Of a stretch of 64,000 bases of DNA, positions 1-7,283 are shown piece after piece (the first letter of the stretch is position 1; every line of letters starts with the position of its first letter). The notes under the pieces were generated by a model, which saw only the letters and a program-made list of their open reading frames with translations, was not told where the DNA came from and did no database searches. Source of the stretch: Lachnospiraceae bacterium (GTDB lineage: Bacteria > Bacillota > Clostridia > Lachnospirales > Lachnospiraceae); NCBI GenBank assembly GCA_011959285.1, contig BLLW01000008.1, positions 1-64,000 of the forward strand, given 5' to 3'. The position numbers and the translations under genes are program-made.

Positions 1-4
1 CATT

Positions 5-77
5 TGTCAAGGTTCTGCGTTTTCATCTTGTTGAGACGCAACTCTGATATAATATCATAAGTTTATCTCTAAGTCAA
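5..77 (-). promoter_or_regulatory. Second and third tandem rRNA-type promoters, reading off the left edge
   Basis: Read on the minus strand, TTGACT (72-77) stands 17 bp before TATTAT (49-54). A further perfect TTGACA (5-10) follows, whose -10 box lies outside the window. Together with the promoter at 131-160 this makes at least two, probably three, strong sigma-A promoters in series without an open reading frame. Such stacking is typical of rRNA or tRNA operons; that an rRNA operon begins just left of the window is inference. Confidence 0.55.
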
Positions 78-130
78 GATGTTTTTTATTTTTTATTTTC
101 CACCATTTATAACTTAGACGGTGGATTTAC

Positions 131-160
131 ATTATAGCATCTTTTGCAGAAGCTTGTCAA
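131..160 (-). promoter_or_regulatory. First tandem rRNA-type promoter
   Basis: On the minus strand TTGACA (155-160) and TATAAT (131-136) are separated by 18 bp, both perfect consensus hexamers, in an AT-rich setting. It lies just downstream of the tRNA-Ser terminator, so it starts a new unit that runs off the left edge. Confidence 0.65.
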
Positions 161-229
161 TAAATTAATTATAATTTATTGAGCCAAAAAAGGCTTGCCT
201 TTGTCAATTTGCTATATGCTTTAGCATCA

Positions 230-266
230 AACAAAAATTTAGAAGTATCACAAGTTAAGATACTTC
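230..266 (-). terminator. Rho-independent terminator of tRNA-Ser
   Basis: An 8-bp stem (GAAGTATC at 242-249 with GATACTTC at 259-266) with a 9-nt loop is followed on the minus strand by a T-rich run (TAAATTTTTGT). It begins about 22 nt after the tRNA 3' end. A shorter stem followed by six T (AAAGG/CCTTT, about 187-204) may act as a back-up. Confidence 0.7.
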
Positions 267-287
267 CAATTCTATTGGCAGCTAAAA

Positions 288-375
288 CGGAGAAAGAGGG
301 ATTTGAACCCTCGCGCCGCGTGAACGACCTACACCCTTAGCAGGGGCGCCTCTTCAGCCTCTTGAGTATTTCTCC
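288..375 (-). tRNA. tRNA-Ser (anticodon GCU)
   Basis: The minus strand gives an 88-nt cloverleaf. The acceptor stem GGAGAAA pairs with TTTCTCC followed by discriminator G. The anticodon loop reads CTGCTAA, a long class II variable arm follows (serine identity), and the T-arm carries GGTTCAAATCC. CCA is not encoded. It has its own promoter (432-460) and terminator (230-266), so it is a single-gene unit. Confidence 0.95.
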
Positions 376-431
376 ATAATCTGAATTACACCGCTACCAA
401 TATTTTATTATTCTTTTGTGACGCAAAAGTT

Positions 432-460
432 ATTATACATAAGCATATTTTGTTTGTCAA
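432..460 (-). promoter_or_regulatory. Promoter of tRNA-Ser
   Basis: Minus-strand TTGACA (455-460), 17-bp spacer, TATAAT (432-437): a full consensus sigma-A promoter placed about 50 nt before the tRNA 5' end. Confidence 0.85.
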
Positions 461-632
461 TGCCCTTTCTGCTAAAAAATCATTAAAATATCAATGTTCG
501 TTATTCTTTCTAGCTTTATTGCCCTTACAGATTAAAAATCTACAATAAAAATGAAGACAAAATCAACTCAATGTCCATCTGAAGAACATACCAACATTTT
601 TGTTAAAACCCCTCGCAATAGTTGAATAGCAT

Positions 633-1340
633 TCAGCCTGTATACCCAGAAATTGTATTTTCAATCCGCCTTTTAACTTCCTCAGCAATTTCTATTGTCT
701 TCATATTTTTATATTCTTCATAATAAATGGGAGGCATATAAATGAGTTTAACTGTAACTGGACGAATCGATTTTTCATCAAAAGGTTTGAATGAGTCAAT
801 TAATGCGCAAGGTACGATAGGGCATTTCGCTTTAACCGCACTCTTAAAACTGCCTCCTTTAAATTCCAAAAGCCGATTTCCCATTTGGCTGCGTGTACCC
901 TCTGCAAAAATCAGAAAATTCTTTCCTGCCTTTACCTCCTCTGCCATAGAAATGATTACATTCATAGACTGTTTGATATCTTCACGGTCCATGGCATATG
1001 CGCCTAATGCTTTAATTACTTGTTTCAAAAGTATAATATTGCTGGCTTCTTTCTTTGCAACAAAAGAAAACGATCTGGGGCAGGAATCCAAAAATACAAG
1101 CACATCAAATAATCCTTGATGATTTGGATAAAAAATAAATCCATCTTCTTTGGGCATATTTTCAATCCCATACGTTTCAATTGTTACTCTTCCTGCATGA
1201 TTAGCCTTCTTGGTTACTTTCTTAATAAACTGAAAAGATTCTTCAAACGAAATTTTACGGCTTACTCCACACCACCAAATTCTGATAAGATAATAGGGAG
1301 CTATCCAAAAAAGTCTGATTACCATTAATGCAATTCTCAT
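633..1340 (-). CDS. PlsC-type 1-acyl-glycerol-3-phosphate acyltransferase
   Basis: This protein of 235 residues has the lysophosphatidate acyltransferase signature. Acyltransferase block I is NHQGLFD at residues 73-79 (the catalytic HX4D), and FAEGTRS at 145-151 is the glycerol-phosphate binding block III. A hydrophobic N-terminal segment (about residues 5-25) suggests membrane attachment. It would transfer a fatty acyl group to the sn-2 position of lysophosphatidic acid, making phosphatidic acid. An AGGAGC element precedes the ATG. It is the last gene of the operon with HIT and fumarase genes, separated by 17 nt from the fumarase beta gene. Acyl donor and exact lysophospholipid cannot be read from sequence. 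Confidence 0.85.
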   Translation of the reverse strand: MRIALMVIRLFWIAPYYLIRIWWCGVSRKISFEESFQFIKKVTKKANHAGRVTIETYGIENMPKEDGFIFYPNHQGLFDVLVFLDSCPRSFSFVAKKEASNIILLKQVIKALGAYAMDREDIKQSMNVIISMAEEVKAGKNFLIFAEGTRSQMGNRLLEFKGGSFKSAVKAKCPIVPCALIDSFKPFDEKSIRPVTVKLIYMPPIYYEEYKNMKTIEIAEEVKRRIENTISGYTG

Positions 1341-1357
1341 TATGCCTGCTCCTATTA

Positions 1358-1912
1358 TTATTCATCTTTTTTATACTGTTCTATGGCTGTTTCATAAAAA
1401 TTATTACCGTCAGAATCGATTACTACAATAACTGGAAAATCCTTTACCTGAAGTTTGCGTATCGCTTCGGTACCCAAATCATCGTATGCAATTACTTCGG
1501 AATTTATAATTGATTTTGAAAGCAATGCACCAGCGCCGCCCACAGCCGCAAAGTAAACAGCACCGTTACGTATGATTGCCTGCTTTACATCATCACTTCT
1601 CTTTCCTTTCCCGATCATACCCTTTAATCCCAGGTCTAGGAGGGAAGGAGCATATTTGTCCATTCTGCTTGCAGTTGTAGGACCCGCTGAGCCAATTGGG
1701 CGCCCCTCTCTCGCCGGAGAAGGTCCCATATAATAAATAACATTGTGATTTATGTCAAAAGGAAGTTCCTTCCCTTGTTCTATAGCTTCGTACATTCTCT
1801 TATGTGCAGCGTCCCTTGCAGTATAGATAGTTCCAGTTATATAAACATAATCACCGCTGTGCAGTTCTTTTGCCACCTGATCATCATAAGGTGCCATAAT
1901 ATATCTATCCAT
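1358..1912 (-). CDS. Class I fumarate hydratase, beta (C-terminal) subunit
   Basis: The 184-residue protein matches the C-terminal domain family of class I fumarases and L(+)-tartrate dehydratases; GPSPAREGRPIGSAGPTTASRMD is the family core, here quoted only in part as GPTTASRMD. It partners the iron-sulfur alpha subunit encoded 22 nt upstream, catalysing reversible hydration of fumarate to malate. I start at the second ATG (1912) because GAGGG lies 7 nt before it, while the first ATG (1918) directly abuts that element. Tartrate dehydratase is the alternative assignment for the family, but no tartrate genes are nearby. Confidence 0.88.
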   Translation of the reverse strand: MDRYIMAPYDDQVAKELHSGDYVYITGTIYTARDAAHKRMYEAIEQGKELPFDINHNVIYYMGPSPAREGRPIGSAGPTTASRMDKYAPSLLDLGLKGMIGKGKRSDDVKQAIIRNGAVYFAAVGGAGALLSKSIINSEVIAYDDLGTEAIRKLQVKDFPVIVVIDSDGNNFYETAIEQYKKDE

Positions 1913-1934
1913 AATCATTCCCTCTTGTTCTTCT

Positions 1935-2777
1935 TTAAAGTATTCTCACACAATGCCGGTTTACATGACAACAGATATTGACTGCAACTGGAAGCCCCGC
2001 AATATGCGTAGGATAAGTTTCAATATTGACTGCAAGTGCCGTCGTACTGCCACCTAATCCGCCCGGTCCAATCCCAGTTCTATTGATTTTATCAAGCAAT
2101 TCTTTTTCCATGTCACATACGTAAGAAACAGATGAACACTGGTTTATGGGTCTAGTCAATGCTTTTTTGGCGAGGAGCGCACACTTTTCAAAAGTTCCCC
2201 CAACACCGACCCCCACCACCATTGGAGGGCATGCATTAGGTCCTGCATCTTTTACTGCTGTAAGAATGGCATCTTTAACTCCTTCCATGCCATCTGCCGG
2301 TTTCAACATAAAAATCCGGCTCATATTTTCACTTCCAAATCCCTTAGGCGCTACCGTAATTTTAATCTGATCACCTTCAACAATATCATAATGAATCACC
2401 GCTGGTGTATTATCTTTTGTATTTTCCCTGAAAATAGGATCACTTACTACCGATTTACGTAGAAATCCCTCTCTATAGCCCTGCCGTACTCCTTCATTAA
2501 CTGCATCTGTAAGCACACCACCTTCTATGTGCACATCCTGACCAATCTCCAAAAAAATAACTGCCATTCCGGTATCCTGGCAAATAGGAATCTTGTCTTT
2601 TGCTGCAATCTCGAGATTATCCTCAAGCTGACCTAAAATCTGCTTTCCAATAGGTGCTTCCTCTTCTTTGACCGAATGCTTCAATGCTTCTTTCATATCT
2701 TCTGTCAAATAATAATTTGCCTCTATGCACATTTCTTTTATCTTTGTTACAATTTCTTCTACATGAATTGTCCTCAT
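1935..2777 (-). CDS. Class I fumarate hydratase, alpha (Fe-S) subunit
   Basis: This 280-residue N-terminal-domain subunit carries the three cysteine positions expected to bind the 4Fe-4S cluster: CQDTG (C66), NACPP (C183) and the CCH pair (C269/C270). The GIGPGGLGGSTTAL segment is also characteristic. The cluster is the Lewis acid for fumarate/malate interconversion, so the enzyme is oxygen-sensitive, fitting an anaerobe. A longer frame opens with TTG at 2786, but that codon overlaps the AGGA element; the ATG at 2777 has AGGA 9 nt upstream. Separate alpha and beta genes are the usual clostridial arrangement. Confidence 0.9.
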   Translation of the reverse strand: MRTIHVEEIVTKIKEMCIEANYYLTEDMKEALKHSVKEEEAPIGKQILGQLEDNLEIAAKDKIPICQDTGMAVIFLEIGQDVHIEGGVLTDAVNEGVRQGYREGFLRKSVVSDPIFRENTKDNTPAVIHYDIVEGDQIKITVAPKGFGSENMSRIFMLKPADGMEGVKDAILTAVKDAGPNACPPMVVGVGVGGTFEKCALLAKKALTRPINQCSSVSYVCDMEKELLDKINRTGIGPGGLGGSTTALAVNIETYPTHIAGLPVAVNICCHVNRHCVRIL

Positions 2778-2795
2778 CTCAAGCAATCCTCATTT

Positions 2796-3206
2796 TTATT
2801 TGGTAATTATATTTTTTATTTGTGCAAGTTCTTCCTGATCGGGTTCTCCTGCAATATATTTTAAAATTTCTCCGTCATCTTTGTATCTTGGAATCAAATG
2901 CATATGAAAATGAAAAACAGTCTGACCTGCAGCTTCCCCGTTATTCTGAACTAGGTTAAATCCATCACAATTTAATTTATCGGTCATGGTCTTCATCATT
3001 TTTTTTGCCAGCCTCATGGCATCTGCTGCCATATCCTCTGGCAATTCATACAGATTTGCGTAATGCTGTTTTGGGAGAATAAGTGCATGTCCTCTTGTAG
3101 CTGGACTTACATCAAGAATTACTCTAAACTGTTCATCTTCATATAATGTATGTGATGGTATCTCTCCTGCAATAATTTTGCAAAAAATGCAATTGTCCTT
3201 TCTCAT
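2796..3206 (-). CDS. HIT family nucleotide-binding hydrolase (HINT-like)
   Basis: The 136-residue protein begins with a CIFC pair (C6, C9), as in zinc-binding HINT proteins, and has the histidine triad HFHMH (H99, H101, H103) followed by LIPRYKD. HINT-branch proteins hydrolyse adenosine phosphoramidates and related nucleotides. The start is set at ATG 3206, which has GAGGAG 8 nt upstream; the longer frame starting TTG at 3227 has none. It sits second in the fumarase/plsC operon; a functional link with these neighbours is not evident. Confidence 0.88.
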   Translation of the reverse strand: MRKDNCIFCKIIAGEIPSHTLYEDEQFRVILDVSPATRGHALILPKQHYANLYELPEDMAADAMRLAKKMMKTMTDKLNCDGFNLVQNNGEAAGQTVFHFHMHLIPRYKDDGEILKYIAGEPDQEELAQIKNIITK

Positions 3207-3227
3207 AGTTCTTCTCCTCTCAAACAA

Positions 3228-4235
3228 TTAAAATGGTCTTTCCATAAAATTAAATATCTGATCTAATGTCCGAAGGACCTTAAAATCACCTTTCATCTTC
3301 ATTGCACCACCCATAAATGCTCTTTGGAATGTCATCCTAGCATAAATAATATCATTCATCGTATCCCTGTTGATCTGTATATCTACATCAGGATTTTCTA
3401 TGTTACCATAATAATAATTTTGCTCTGCTCCGTCAATTTCTATAATCAGCGGTTTCTTTTTTCCTTCTATCTGAATTTTATAAGCCGCCCTGAACCCTGC
3501 CTGCGGTGTAAAATGTTCTTTGAATTCGTCAATAAACTCCTCTTTATTCTCTTCTTGTTCACTACTGCCCATTAAATCCCTGAACATACTGGTAAGTTCC
3601 TGAATATCCTTTTTCTGCCGTTTTACATACAAATCATCAGAAACATACTGTGACAATTGCTCTGATTCCTGGGGGGTCAGATTAATGTTTTTATCAATCG
3701 AGACCATCTGTTTTACCGCTTGATTGCTTGCTGGAAAACATGCCATTTTCTGATTAATCGTACGATACATATTTTCCGCCTTTTTTTCTATAATTTTGAT
3801 ATAACTCTCGTTATTCTCAAAAATGGATGTGTCGGCAATATAACCACAAATTCCGCTGCAGGGAAGCCCTCCTAAAATTTCCCATGACGAAGAAAGTGTC
3901 AGCTTTCCTTCTCTTTCTCCGTAAGTGGTAGACATGACAACCGGACACATATAGGTCTTTGAAATTTTTTCCTTATCTCCATATAACCAGCAGGCGTCTA
4001 AAAATTGGTGCATATACCCCCCAATTCCATACCATTCTACTGTAGATGCAAGAATGACACCATCTGCTGTTTTTATCGTTTGCGGCAGTGTAGGTATATT
4101 ATTCTTAAGTTCATATAAATTAAATCTTTCAACAGTGACATGGAGTTCCTCTAAAACTCCCTGCATTTTATTGATTACATACAATGTAGGGTCATCCATC
4201 AACCCTCTGCCTCCATAATAGATATTAATCTTCAT
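3228..4235 (-). CDS. Flavodoxin-like NAD(P)H reductase domain fused to an SCP2-like domain
   Basis: Two parts are visible in about 335 residues. The first ~170 resemble FMN reductases of the flavodoxin fold: an IYYGG-type opening strand, a variable phosphate-loop region, and STVEWYGIGGYMHQFLDACW, which matches the family segment that follows the flavin pocket. The last ~110 residues (FTPQAGFRAAYKIQIEG onward, with ending MKMKGDFKVLRTLDQI) resemble SCP2 sterol/lipid-carrier domains. The fusion suggests a redox enzyme with a hydrophobic ligand pocket; the substrate is unknown. ATG 4235 is preferred over GTG 4253 because AGGGG lies 5 nt before it. It is the first gene of the fumarase/plsC operon and has its own promoter at 4269-4297. 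Confidence 0.65.
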   Translation of the reverse strand: MKINIYYGGRGLMDDPTLYVINKMQGVLEELHVTVERFNLYELKNNIPTLPQTIKTADGVILASTVEWYGIGGYMHQFLDACWLYGDKEKISKTYMCPVVMSTTYGEREGKLTLSSSWEILGGLPCSGICGYIADTSIFENNESYIKIIEKKAENMYRTINQKMACFPASNQAVKQMVSIDKNINLTPQESEQLSQYVSDDLYVKRQKKDIQELTSMFRDLMGSSEQEENKEEFIDEFKEHFTPQAGFRAAYKIQIEGKKKPLIIEIDGAEQNYYYGNIENPDVDIQINRDTMNDIIYARMTFQRAFMGGAMKMKGDFKVLRTLDQIFNFMERPF

Positions 4236-4268
4236 ATTGCCCCTGCCTTTCACTAAAATACTACATTT

Positions 4269-4297
4269 AGTATAAAGCGGTTTTTCTCATCTGTAAA
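4269..4297 (-). promoter_or_regulatory. Promoter of the reductase-HIT-fumarase-plsC operon
   Basis: Minus-strand TTTACA (4292-4297), 17-bp spacer, TATACT (4269-4274). The -35 box lies inside the last codons of the pilus FHA gene, so this operon is separated by a promoter rather than by a clear terminator. Confidence 0.55.
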
Positions 4298-5576
4298 TAA
4301 ATTTTAGCTTTCCTAGACGGATTTCATCACCAGGTTCAATTATTTCCGACGCATTTGGCGTAAGACGCATTCCATTTCGAAACGTTCCGTTGGTTGAATT
4401 TAAATCTGTAACATAAATTTTATTCCCTTCTCTAGAAAATTTGGCATGCATACGGCTGATACTGTGCTCATCAATGACCATATCAACCGCACCTGCAAGT
4501 TTCCCAACAATTAGTGGGAGTCTTCCAAGATCAATATGGCATTTCATTTTTTTGTCTGTACTATATAACTTATTCTCATAGTTTTCTGTCCAGGGAATAT
4601 ACACCGTATTTCCAAAATCTGAATCTGGCGTTGGCACATCGCTTTCATTAGTAGGCGCATATCGGTAAATCTCTTTTACATCTTTTTCTTCTTGACGGCA
4701 TTTATTTCTAAATAGAAACGGATAAACATACCATGCCAATGATCCCAAAAATAATCCCGCAACGATTACACATGCTGCCATTAAGTAAATTTCTTCCTGA
4801 TAGGAAAGCTGATAGGTATATCTAATATAAATCAAAATACCCACTCCTGCAGCACCCGCCCCCCATGGTGCAGCCAATTGTCTTATAGATCTTTCACTTT
4901 GATTCTTTCCCGCTTTTTCTATTGACTGAAGTAAATTTGTTTTTATTTCTTTTTCGGCTTTGTCGTCCTGCTGCCAGTCGCTCTTTTCGCATCTGATTTC
5001 TTCACATCGAGATTCTTCGATATTTTTCTCCTCTCCTGCAATATCATCCTGAAACCACTTTAGTACTTCATCCAACACAAACTGTTCTTGGTGAACTAAA
5101 TCTGCTATTTTATATACTGTTTCTACCGCCTTCATATCTTCATTATCCACCTTGGAAATAAGAAAATCCATTAGCTGAAAAAAGGTTTTTTCTTCTGAAT
5201 CTGGATAATATAAGAAGGCATATTCACCTGTCTCAATATTCTGAAAAACATATTCCGGCAAAAGCAAAAGGCAGCTACCATCCAGCAAATATTTCTGCAA
5301 CATATCATTTACAATTTTAAGCTGTAAGAAAAATCTGCAAAGTTCTTTCATTCCAATTTTTTTTCCATCATAAATGCTCAAAAGACTTTGCTTTGAAGTA
5401 ATTTCATAATATAATAAAACTTCTCCATTAATATACCTTTCTTGACTTGCTAAAAGCCCCTGTATCTTATTTTCCGTTACCATTTTTCTCTGATAAACAT
5501 TTTCTTTTAAGTTTCTATTTTCTTTTATAATAAGATAGTTATGTCTATAATCCTTATAATACTTCACATCAAACAT
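4287..5576 (-). CDS. FHA-domain membrane protein of the Tad-like pilus operon (DUF6382-like N-terminus)
   Basis: The 429-residue protein has three parts. The N-terminal ~160 residues match what I recall of DUF6382. A central charged linker follows, then a double transmembrane region (about residues 235-295). The C-terminal FHA domain (about residues 350-429) shows GK, SISRMH and NSTNGTFRNG, the phosphothreonine-binding landmarks. It therefore probably reads Ser/Thr phosphorylation state at the membrane; no kinase gene is in this window. It overlaps the upstream TadE-like gene by 8 nt, so it belongs to the pilus operon as its last gene. FHA partners are common in Tad loci of Clostridia. Confidence 0.75.
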   Translation of the reverse strand: MFDVKYYKDYRHNYLIIKENRNLKENVYQRKMVTENKIQGLLASQERYINGEVLLYYEITSKQSLLSIYDGKKIGMKELCRFFLQLKIVNDMLQKYLLDGSCLLLLPEYVFQNIETGEYAFLYYPDSEEKTFFQLMDFLISKVDNEDMKAVETVYKIADLVHQEQFVLDEVLKWFQDDIAGEEKNIEESRCEEIRCEKSDWQQDDKAEKEIKTNLLQSIEKAGKNQSERSIRQLAAPWGAGAAGVGILIYIRYTYQLSYQEEIYLMAACVIVAGLFLGSLAWYVYPFLFRNKCRQEEKDVKEIYRYAPTNESDVPTPDSDFGNTVYIPWTENYENKLYSTDKKMKCHIDLGRLPLIVGKLAGAVDMVIDEHSISRMHAKFSREGNKIYVTDLNSTNGTFRNGMRLTPNASEIIEPGDEIRLGKLKFIYR

Positions 5577-6000
5577 TTTGTTCTCTCCTCCATTTTCTTA
5601 TCATCAGCACAGGATTCCATTTCTGCGCCTCTTTTTTAATAAAATTATTACTTCCTCTTTGTCTGATCTGCACTAGAACAGCGTCTTGGGATATTATGCA
5701 TGACCCCAACTCTGCTGGAAAAAAAGGATGGAATTCCTTTCTTCGTTCTATTCTATCTTCTATATATTTCTGAGGCTGCCAAAATTCTTCATCTTGTAAA
5801 CCATAAATTACTTCTCCATAATGTTCTTCCCCCTGCGTAAATCTTTCCCCACGCATGGCAAGCAAAAAGGTGTCTTGAGAAATTGCACAACGACAATATA
5901 GAAATAATGCGGTAAGAATAATAAGCAAGTATAAAAATATAACCAACGGCATAATAAAAGATGCCTCTATCGTAAAAGATCCCTTCCATTTTTTATACAT
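5569..6000 (-). CDS. TadE-like pseudopilin
   Basis: The 143-residue protein starts MYKKWKG|SFTIEASFIMPL, a short basic leader, a prepilin cleavage glycine (G7) and glutamate at mature position 5 (E12), then one transmembrane helix (about 13-35). This is the TadE/minor pseudopilin pattern and fits the prepilin peptidase encoded immediately upstream. The C-terminal extracytoplasmic part is not recognisable. It overlaps both neighbours by 8 nt, indicating translational coupling. Confidence 0.7.
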   Translation of the reverse strand: MYKKWKGSFTIEASFIMPLVIFLYLLIILTALFLYCRCAISQDTFLLAMRGERFTQGEEHYGEVIYGLQDEEFWQPQKYIEDRIERRKEFHPFFPAELGSCIISQDAVLVQIRQRGSNNFIKKEAQKWNPVLMIRKWRREQNV

Positions 6001-6403
6001 ATGCTAATGCCACCTCCATTCCTAAAAGTAAAAAGGGCACAAAAGGAATTGGTTCTTTTTTTCTTTTGATAGCACAAACTATTCCCCAAATTCCTGCTAA
6101 CATGATTCCAATGCTCACTACAGCCAGAGTAAACCACCCTCCTGTCCATAGTCCTAATGCTAAAACGCACATTCCATCTCCATATCCAATTGCTTCTTTT
6201 GATAAAAGCCCAATTAACAAAAGAACGCTTCCCGGCAAAAGGCTCCATAAAATATCATTCCATAAAAACCCCCTTGTTAACACTTGAAAGAATATTGCGG
6301 AAAGTGCAAAAAGAAACACACAGTAAATTGATATTTTCTTCTCTTTAATATCTTCTGCCGATAAACCAGCAAGAAAGAAAAGGCTGATACAATAAGCTAT
6401 CAT
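5993..6403 (-). CDS. A24-family prepilin peptidase (TadV/CpaA-like)
   Basis: This 136-residue polytopic protein carries the two catalytic aspartates of type IV prepilin peptidases: AED at residue 18 (SAEDIKEKKIS) and the GYGDG motif (D76). It lacks the N-terminal methyltransferase part of PilD, as in TadV/CpaA. It should process the pilin and pseudopilins of this operon between Gly and the residue four before Glu. The start at ATG 6403 has GGAGG 11 nt upstream, inside the preceding stop region; the open frame extends to 6439 without an RBS. Confidence 0.88.
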   Translation of the reverse strand: MIAYCISLFFLAGLSAEDIKEKKISIYCVFLFALSAIFFQVLTRGFLWNDILWSLLPGSVLLLIGLLSKEAIGYGDGMCVLALGLWTGGWFTLAVVSIGIMLAGIWGIVCAIKRKKEPIPFVPFLLLGMEVALAYV

Positions 6404-6410
6404 TTCATTT

Positions 6411-7226
6411 TTATCCTCCGCACTTGCTGCAAGCAGCATAACTGTCTGCTTCGCTTAAGGGAATCATATATACCTCTCTCTTGAGAGCAGAACAATCTGA
6501 CTTTCCATGGTATCGATTTCCATCATTAGTGATATAAACAATACCAGCTTTCAAGGGGCGGCATCTTGCGCAGGCGTAATACTTTTCTCCCCAGTGATTT
6601 CTCTGTGAAACCAGACTCTCAAATTCTGCCGCCTTTACCTGTACTTTTAAATAAGTGCAGGTAAATGAAATATGATATTTGCTACCTGTTTTTGTCACAT
6701 AAACATAAGGTTCCAGCTGTTTTTCCTGTCCTTGTTCTTCAAGACCTGTATACCCTATAAAGGCATGACTAAAAAAACGATCCCTGATTACGACTTTTCC
6801 GATTGGAAGCCAATCAATAAACGGCTTTATCTGATATTCTGCTATAAATGCAACACTCCCGTCTTTTGCTATAGTCGACAGATTCTGAATCTTTACACCA
6901 TTTCTTCCACCAGATACGCATAAATAGGGATAAAGCTGATCATCCAGATATCCTTTTACCTGGCTTTCAATATCTGCGGAAGGTTGATTTGCATACTTTT
7001 CCAGATAGCTTGTAAACGCATATTGGTTCCCAGACTGGTGCATCGCTTCCTGCGCATCTGACTGAAAACGTACTGCCTCTATACTTAAGAGTATTGTAAT
7101 CATAAAAAACAGGAAGATGGGAAGCACCAGACTACCCTCCACAGCCATACTTCCTTTTAGCTTTCTGGAAGAAAAGAAAAATGCTCTCTTTATTTTATTT
7201 ACCTTGAGAGAAGAGACCTTTACCAT
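6411..7226 (-). CDS. TadE-like protein with two C-terminal Cys/His modules
   Basis: The 271-residue protein has a prepilin-like site KG|SMAVEGSLVLP (G25, E30 at +5) and one transmembrane helix, then ~120 residues of unrecognised sequence. The C-terminal 100 residues hold two copies of a module: YH (184-185) with C190 and CARC (C219, C222), then YH (239-240) with C245 and CSKC (C266, C269). Each H/C/CxxC set resembles a small zinc ribbon of the type seen in tails of secreted nucleases and Ada-like proteins. No clear RBS precedes ATG 7226, so the start is uncertain. It belongs to the pilus operon and may be a surface-exposed minor subunit. Confidence 0.6.
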   Translation of the reverse strand: MVKVSSLKVNKIKRAFFFSSRKLKGSMAVEGSLVLPIFLFFMITILLSIEAVRFQSDAQEAMHQSGNQYAFTSYLEKYANQPSADIESQVKGYLDDQLYPYLCVSGGRNGVKIQNLSTIAKDGSVAFIAEYQIKPFIDWLPIGKVVIRDRFFSHAFIGYTGLEEQGQEKQLEPYVYVTKTGSKYHISFTCTYLKVQVKAAEFESLVSQRNHWGEKYYACARCRPLKAGIVYITNDGNRYHGKSDCSALKREVYMIPLSEADSYAACSKCGG

Positions 7227-7283
7227 TGTTATTAGTTACACTGCTTTGTCTAAAGAGAGCACTTTTCCTTTCTTCCATATTTC

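Noticed and set aside
199..207. Another promoter between tRNA-Ser and the tandem promoters
   Set aside because: TTGACA is present on the minus strand at 202-207 but no -10 box lies at 16-18 bp.
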